A program made the position numbers and the translations under genes. Shown here one piece after another: positions 57,001-64,000 of a stretch of 64,000 bases of DNA; position 1 is the first letter of the stretch, and the number at the start of each line of letters is the position of its first letter. This DNA comes from Eudorina sp. 2006-703-Eu-15 (taxonomy: Eukaryota; Chlorophyta; Chlorophyceae; Chlamydomonadales; Volvocaceae): assembly GCA_003117195.1 (NCBI GenBank), contig BDSI01000051.1, forward strand, positions 564,170-628,169, read 5' to 3'. The notes beneath the pieces are model-generated. The model had not been told where the DNA came from. It saw only the letters and a program-made list of their open reading frames with translations, and ran no database searches.

Positions 57001-60000
57001 TTGCCGGGTTGCCGGACGATTCTTCATCCCGCGGAGCTTTCCACAGGTTCAACCTCGCCTTCGCCCTCCCCCTCCACCTCCCCCTCCCCCTGTCCCTGCC
57101 CCTCCCCCTCCCCCTGTCCCTGCCCCTCACCTGGTCAGCAGGGCCCTGATGGCGGTGCCGGCTGAGGCGATGCGGGAGGGGGAGGCGCTGGGCGAGTGGG
57201 AGGATCGCATGTCCGCACCGGCAGCCGCCCCCACCGCCGCCGCCGCCCCGCCGCCGGGCCCCGCACCCGCGGGCCCCTGGCCCCCCGGCCCCGCCCGGCT
57301 GTCGTCCGCGGGCCGCAGCCTGTGGTCCGCCCTGCAAGGCAAGGACCAAGAACAGCCCACGGGGAGCAGTGATGGGTCATCGAATGGGTGCAGCCAGCGA
57401 CCATGTGCCGGACGATGCACGCCTTGGAACAGCGCTTCGGTGACGTGCCCGAAGGTAGGTCAGCCCGCTCTAGGAGCCTTGCTGGTGGTGAGGTCAAAAC
57501 CTTGCGTGACATTGCTGCAATTCCGAGACACGTTTGTCGGAACGGCTTCAAACGAGGGTACCCGATGACGCGGCGGATCAAGAACATGGCCGACAGCGTC
57601 GCGGCAGCAGAAGGCCACCACGGCGCGCTGCTTTGGCGCGCGGAGGAAGGGGCCTAGCGAATGGGAGGGCAGCGATGGATTGCCGCTGAGGGAGGGTCCC
57701 ACCAATAATGCCTAAAGCAGACACGGCCATCCCGCCATCCGGCCAGTCAGCCAGAGCCACCGCACACACACCCGGCGTTTCATGGCGCGCGCCCATATCG
57801 CGCCACAGGGGCGGCCCTCTCCCTCCTCACCCGCCAAATCCCAGACCCCCCAGGAGGCCCCGTACGGCCCCCGTCGCGCTGTCTGCCAGGGAGCTCGGGC
57901 CGCCCGCGGCGCCTTGCCCCCCACCGCCACCGCCGCCGCCAGCCCCTGCGGCCCCGCCGCCGCCGAGCCCGTTGGCGTCGCTGCGGCTGCTGCCGCTGGC
58001 TTCGGAGCGGCCGCTGAGGGGCCGCATCCCCTGGTCCAAGCTGGTGTGGTTCCGGTGGCTGCCGGCCCCGCCGCCGCCTGCGGCTCCGGAACCCGCGGCC
58101 ATGTCGAGCTGCCCAGTCCCGACGCTGGTGGAGGCGCCCCAGGATGCGGAGGACAAGGACGGTACGGACTCGTACGACGCGTACATCGTACGGTCCTCTG
58201 TGTCCGGTGCGGAGGGCGGCACAGCGGGACGGTCGCGGGACGGTCACAACACGCAACACCTCCTGCGTGCCAATGCAATCCTGATGTGCAGCGCACGCTG
58301 CGGTCTGTGGGAACACACCCACACCAAGGCACCCGCGCTGACAGCACTCTCAGGTCGAAGGAGGGGCAAGAGCTCTTTCATGTCCAGAACTACTACCGGG
58401 TAGCTAATTCGGAGCTATCGCACATCCACACTGTATCCGCCAGCTCGCTCGTAGCCTACAAGTTTTAGTCTACGAACACATCACGCCGCCCTCAGACTCC
58501 AAGCCCCGCCCCCGCCCGCGCCCCCCGTCCGGCCGACCGCTCACCTCCCCCCGCGACGATGCAGTCCAACGGCCCGCCAAACACCAGCACGTGCTGGTAC
58601 GGCGCCCCCGCGGCCCCGCCGTCCCCCTTGGCGCCACTTGCCCGCGACCCCGCCGCCGCAGCGCCGGCAGCGCCGCTGGGCCCCGGCGGCCCCGCCTCCG
58701 CTGTCCCGGCGGGCCCCGCCCCGCTGTCCCCCTCCTCCAGCTGCTGCTTGGCCAGCTCGATGGCCAGGTAGCCGATGGTCTCCGTGGGGCTAACCCGGGC
58801 CAGGTACAGCACGATGCGCTTGGCGACGCTGAAGAACTCCAACATGGCGTTCAGGTCGGTCTGCGGGTCCAGTCCGGCCAGCCCCCAGAACACCGGCGGG
58901 AAGCGGGTAAAGCGCATGGCACGGTGTCGGCAGAACCGCGGGTTTCAGGTTCGAGGTCTAGCGCACAGCCGACGGGACGGGCGGGTTTGATTTTGTTGTG
59001 GTTAGATGGCCTCCGGCGGAGAGCACGGCGGCCTGGACGAGGAGCTTCCCTTCAGGTTTACGACTATGAGAGCGCAGGCGGCGAAGGCCATTGCCCCGCA
59101 GGCCACGACAGGCGCTGTCGTCTCGTCCCACACGGCTCGGGCACGCCGCGGGCTACCTACTAGACCGTTACCTCGCGCTCAAGGGCTGCTGCCCGGCGGC
59201 AGCACCTGGGTCCGTCCCCCGCCCTCCTGCGCTACGACGCCTTCCTCCTCCTCAGCTACCACTTCCACCCACCGCCCGCCTCACCCCGCCCCACCCCGCC
59301 CCGCCCGAGGACCCCACCTGCAGCGCGGTTGCCATGCCCAGGTGCAGCAGGAAGTCCAGGATGGGGTTGATGTTGCGGGTGCGCTTGGCCAGCTGCGTCC
59401 ACAGCCCCTGGATCTCCGAGGGGAACTTGGTGCCGTGGCGCAGCGTCACGTAGTACAAGCTCTTGAGCAGCCTCTCGCTCCTGGGGTCCGAGGGATGAGG
59501 TAGGAGGGGCGAGTTGCGGGGTGGACGAGGACAGGGTAGACAGCATTGAGGAGGGAGAGGGGTGGAGGTGAGGGACAGGGGAATCGGGGGCCAGGTGGGC
59601 TGCAGGCCCGCACCGGGGAGTACCCTCGGTGAGGGGAATGGGATGGAGCAGAGCATTGAAGGGAGGGTATAGGAAATTGAAGGGAGGGGGAGAGGGGCGG
59701 GGTTTAGAGGGGAAACGGGGGAGAGGAGTGCGTGCAGGACGGTCTCGTGGGGTGAGGTGGCGGAGAGGCGGGCACCCAAGTGGGGTCCCCGGCCGATGTG
59801 TCGCGCCAACCGATCGGGGGCCCCCCGGGAGGGGACGCATGCATGAGGCCCCCGATCGGCCTGGCCGGGTCCGACCGGTCCGACCTGTCTGACGACGGAG
59901 GGCATCCGGGCGTGGTTGCGCGGCTGCATCAGGGCGGGGCACATCCGCAGCGTTACCTGATCTGAGCGCGCGGCAGCAGCACCTGACATGCCCAGCTCAC

Positions 60001-63000
60001 CACCCACCCAGGTTCAGTCTGGGCTCATCTTCCTTTCAACCTGCACCCACCCACCCACCCGCCCGCCCGCCCACTCGCCCGCCCCGCCCCGCCCTACCAG
60101 TTTCCCTTCCATGGGAAGGAGATGATGAGGTTCTCCATCCAGGGCGCCAGGCTGGTCAGCACGGGGTGCTGGATGGTCCCGTCCTCGCACTCCAGCTGCC
60201 GGGTCATCATCTCCTCACACAGCGCCTCACTCAGCTCGGGGTGCTCCCTGCGGGGATGGGCCAGGGTGCGGGGCGGGGCGGCCCTGGTGTGCATGGAGGC
60301 ATGCCATGAATGCTACCGTGCGAGTTGGTGGGTGCTGGTTGGGTGGAGGGCCACGACGGGACCCTTGTCGCTAAGGAAAGGTTGGGCTGGAAACCCAAGC
60401 CGGCAAGCAGGCGGGGGGGAGGGAAAGGCAGGGCGCGCTAGGTGCGGGGACACGGGTCATTTCGAGTCAGTGAGATACGTTGGTTTATACCGACCCGTAT
60501 CGGACGAGGACAGCCCTGAGGCCCTCAGCCTGGCTCGTGTCGCCCCAACCTGCCGTGCCGTTGCGCTGGTCCTCTGCTGAGCCACTGTAGTTCGAGTGAG
60601 TACAACGACCCGAGCGCATGCCATGCAGATCAGCATCCACCACTGCCCGGCAGCCCCACCTGGCCATGTTGCCCGCCAGCCCGTACTGGAACTGGTGGTA
60701 CGAGTCCTGCAGGGAGCCGATCACCAGCACCGCGGGGCCGTCGCCCCCGAGCGGGGCGCTGGGGCCGGCCGCCGCGTCGGCGTCCGCGTCGCCCGCGCCC
60801 GCGCTGGGCCCTGCACCGCCACCAAGCGAAGCCGAGCCCGTCAGGGAAGGACGCACAACACATGCAAAACAGCTTCGGGTTTGGAAGAGCCGGCTTTGGT
60901 GATGCGCAGATGAGGAAGATTCGTTATTCCGCAGCCCCCAGGCCCTCCTAGGTACAGCCCCCGCTCAGGTGGCCCTGTTCGCTTAAGGATGGTCATATCG
61001 ATGTGTCAGCCGCGGGGTCCAGGGCGCGTCGTCGCTCGTCTCATCAATCTGGTTTCATGAAGTGAAGCAGCAGGTGCTCTCCTGCTCGCTCGAATTTGGC
61101 GGCAGTCCCCCACAGGGTAACAGCAGGCGTGCACGTTGATAGGCAAGGTGGCAGCTGGCCTGCACTGCTACGAGGTGTACGGAGAACCGACGTGCACCAG
61201 CAGCTCATCAGCGCACGTCTACAGGCAGGCAGGTGACCAACGATGGCGGCCTACGCCCCGGTGCTCCTCCCCCCAATGGACTCAGCGCCTCAGCCCCGGC
61301 AGAAGAAGGTTGAGCATCAGCAAGTACCGCGCGGTGCAGTGCGGTGCGGGGCCGTGCGTTGCATTGCGTTGCGTTGCGGGGCCGTGCGTTGCGTTGCGTT
61401 GTGGTGCGTTGCGTTGCGTTGCGGGGCCGTGCGTTGCGGTGCGTTGCGGTGCGCAGCCGGCCAGGCCTCACCGCTCCGTGCGGCAGCCGGCGAGGAGCCC
61501 CCGGGGCCCGGGCCCTGGCCGGAGGTCGCCTGGTGGGTCCCCGCCTCCCCGGGCGGCTGAGGCGGCACCGACTGCCACTCGCGCTGGCTGAGCACGTTCA
61601 GCATGTGGAGCGCGTCCTCGCGGACCTGGGGGTTGCGGCGAAGGGCACGGGAGATCGGCGGGGATGGCGTAACAGGACGAGCAGGAGGCCGGCGTGCAAG
61701 TGAAATGCGCGCGACAGACGACGTATGTTCACCTGAAGACAGGCTTCAGTGCAAGCACCGATGCGCCCCTCGAGTGCACCGATTCGCGCCGGGGGACATC
61801 AAACCAGCCAACGGGCCCAGATCAGCCTACACAGTCAGTCAGTCAGTCAGACAGTCAGGCCGTCCGTCGCGGCGTGTGTCCCCGTTGTGGACACGTATTG
61901 GTACGGTACCAGGACGGCGTCTCTCGGCTGAGGTCTTTCTCTCCTCGAAACACACGCGCGTGCGCCCGCCCGCCCGCCCGCCGTCCCCCCCTTCTCACCT
62001 CCTGCGCGGGGTCCACCACCTTGACCAGCACCAGCGCCAGGATGATGTGGGGCGGGCACCGGACCGGCTGGGTGCCGTACACCTCACACATGACCTGAGA
62101 CGCACACAGGCAGAGCGAGGCGCCGACAGAACGTCAAGTCTCAAGAGTCCGTGCGCTCGCACGACGCGCTGTACAACCCCTCCCCCGGCACGTCCCATAC
62201 GAGTCCCATATAATTAAACTGGATAACTCTCTAACCCTCAATCAGTTGTAATAAGATATTAGTCGAGGTGAAGTGTTTGCCGCTTCAGCGCAAAATGCGA
62301 CCCCGTACCGGAGGACGGATCCCCCCGGCGTCCGTGTGATGGAGCAGCCGCCTGTCACCTGGCGGGCGGCCTGTCCACCCTCCCATGCGTGTCCACCGGC
62401 CCCGCCCCTCACCTGGAAGTAGCCGCTCGCCAGCGAGTAGTTGGAGTCGTAGCACTTGTCGAGGCACGCCTCGAACAGGTCCGGGTTGTGCGTCAGCAGC
62501 CCCCGGAGGGCCCGGTGGCCCACCACGCGGCGGGGCGGACCCGCCACCTGAAGGGCGGGGAGTAGCACACAGGACACAGGACACAGGACACAGGAGGCCG
62601 GACGAGGTGACGGAGCCTGATGGCTGACGGCTACGCACTGCACCACGAGGTGGCCGGGCCGGATGATTTTGATGGCTTTGACGCCCCGCGCGGACGATAC
62701 CTAGCGCAGTGGATGCCCCCGTCTGCGCACGTCCCCGAGTGCCCGTCGTCCACATCCTGCACACCGCAAACACCTGCCGCCCCTTCCTCCCGCTGCCGCC
62801 CCGCCGCCCATCCATTATCGCTCCCCACGCCACCGGTCCGTCCGGCGTCCGCCCCGGTGTCGCCGCTCACCGAGTGCGGCCCTTCCGCCCGCACCGCCAG
62901 CAGCTTGTCGATCCAGGCGAACACGGGACCCGTGGGTCGCCGAGTGTCATTGTCGAACACGGGGCCCTGCAGGGGGTCAGACGGGGAATGGGAAGGGGTA

Positions 63001-63879
63001 CGGCGAATTATGACAGGCTGATAAAAACTGAGCTTAGTGCACGCGTGAAATTCCGGGATCTGTGACTACCAGGGATCACCGAAGTGAGCAAGCGTGGTAA
63101 GACATCATGGTGCTAACATAACATTCTTCCACGCGAAACGACGCGGCATGATAACAACCCCCCACTGATTCGGTCGTCACTGCGGGGAGCCCATACCGCC
63201 AACAACCCATGTTTCGACTGTCAGAGCCGCTTGCACCCGCGTGCGTTTGCGCATATGCTGATATGCACCGGTAACTAGGGCGGATATACCCCCGGCGTAC
63301 TAGGGCGGATATGCACCGGTAACTAGGGCGGTGCCGGCGCCCTCAACAGGACCCCACCTCGAGCAGTGCCGCCAGCGCCAGGCGGGCCGAGTGGTTAATG
63401 TAGTGCGCGGCCTGGTGCAGCTCCTCCCGCAGGCCCTCGGGGGACTCCTTGAACCTGACGGGGCGGTGCGGGCCGGCAGCAGCCGCGCAGCGGCAACCAC
63501 GCTTGGGTCGACGGGAGCGGTGGACCCCGAAGCTATGTGCGCGCGTAATCGAAACCAACCGCATCGGACATGCAGCTGCATGATCCTACCGTACCATCGC
63601 GGTAAATTTCGTTCCCGTAAATTTCTGAGCCCGCAAATCCCTCACATCTCCCGGGAAACACCGCACGCCCGTTTCCAACCTAGCTCTGCCCAGCCACGCC
63701 CCGCACCGCCACGCCACGCCACGCCACGCCACGCCACGCCGCCTCTAGGGGCCTGTTGTGTCTCACTTGTGCAGCACTGCCCCGATGCCCATGTTGAGCG
63801 CCCGGGAGTAGTTGCTCTCCGCGCAGGTGCGGAGCGCCGCAGAGACGTCGGTGCCCGGGGGCGCAGCCGCCACCACGGC
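51062..63879 (-). CDS. FRY: Furry/Tao3/MOR2-type cell-morphogenesis protein (C-terminal part)
   Basis: Nineteen minus-strand exons join in frame, from 63879-63767, 63454-63358, 62966-62871, 62547-62413, 62094-61999, 61625-61472, 60810-60660, 60247-60098, 59480-59318, 58860-58545, 58197-57831, 57331-57131, 56736-56575, 56009-55463, 54996-54684, 54137-54049, 53713-53435, 53028-52408 to 51817-51062: 1,601 residues to the stop. The 5' end lies beyond the window. Furry-family blocks appear in order: REDALHMLNVLSQREW, LAPWMENLIISFPW, LWTQLAKRTRNINPILDFLL, VAKRIVLYLARVSPTETIGY, LPLLLHVALTCGDHEEPVVA, VIRHLQSFRGRRLWPSEDF, and HAACRSWQVLRALRPPLKAD, with GSGMRRRNKHMKLLPFL near the C-terminus as in plant homologues. 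Furry proteins are large helical-repeat scaffolds for NDR/LATS-type kinases controlling cell shape and polarity. Ala/Gly-rich insertions between blocks are typical of volvocine proteins. Confidence 0.92.
61331..61456 (+). repeat. GCGTT/GCGGT minisatellite
   Basis: Tandem GCGTT, GCGGT and GGGGCCGTGCGTT units in a Furry-gene intron between exons 61625-61472 and 60810-60660, overlapping nothing coding. Confidence 0.9.
63707..63740 (+). repeat. CCACG pentanucleotide repeat
   Basis: About seven tandem pentamers in a Furry-gene intron, just below exon 63879-63767. Confidence 0.93.
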
Positions 63880-64000
63880 CTGCGGGAAGCGGGGTCGCGA
63901 ACCCAGGCCCCATGGCCACAGCAATCCTGCCGTCAGAGTATCAAGAACTGTCAAGCAAATCCCTGTCCAAACCCGATTGACCAAGGCCAAGTCATGGCCA

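Noticed and set aside
1..64000. Search for tRNA and rRNA genes
   Set aside because: No cloverleaf-like B-box sequences or conserved rRNA stretches were noticed by eye; a covariance-model search was not possible here.

Overview
The window is nuclear DNA from a unicellular or colonial green alga of the volvocine/Chlamydomonas type. Signs of this are a GC-rich sequence, genes split by many introns of about 70-1,100 nt with GTGAG/GTGCG-type donors and C-rich acceptor tracts, TGTAA polyadenylation motifs, hydroxyproline-rich (PPSPPP) wall proteins, long polyglutamine tracts and abundant mini- and microsatellites. No bacterial, organellar or viral genes were seen. All exon models below were built by hand from splice signals and reading phase; every main model closes with an intact frame, but no transcript data were available.

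Layout: (1) 0.9-2.9 kb, an unrecognised nuclear-looking ORF. (2) 4.5-11.8 kb, a tandem pair of secreted extracellular-matrix proteins that share an unusual tyrosine/tryptophan octapeptide-repeat exon and differ completely at the C-terminus. (3) 14.8-18.0 kb (minus), a six-exon FUN14-domain membrane protein. (4) 18.6-28.2 kb (plus), a giant Gln-rich SET-domain protein of the trithorax/Set1 type, divergently transcribed from the previous gene. (5) 31.8-32.1 kb, two orphan protein-kinase-like exons. (6) 32.3-35.6 kb (minus), an unrecognised acidic/coiled-coil protein with a 15-nt first exon. (7) 36.1-37.7 kb (minus), a second FUN14 protein, head-to-head with (8) the YIF1 Golgi/ER membrane protein at 38.5-41.8 kb. 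(9) 43.7-44.7 kb (minus), a plastid-type 2Fe-2S ferredoxin. (10) 46.6-50.7 kb, weaker small-gene candidates. (11) 51.1 kb to the right edge (minus), nineteen exons of a Furry/Tao3/MOR2-type cell-morphogenesis scaffold whose N-terminus lies outside the window.

The genes do not form one pathway. They are a typical nuclear neighbourhood: wall, chromatin, organelle quality control, secretory traffic, redox and cell shape. The most unusual content is the aromatic octad protein pair with its near-identical repeat exon, the two FUN14 paralogues 18 kb apart, and small dispersed repeats sitting inside introns of both.
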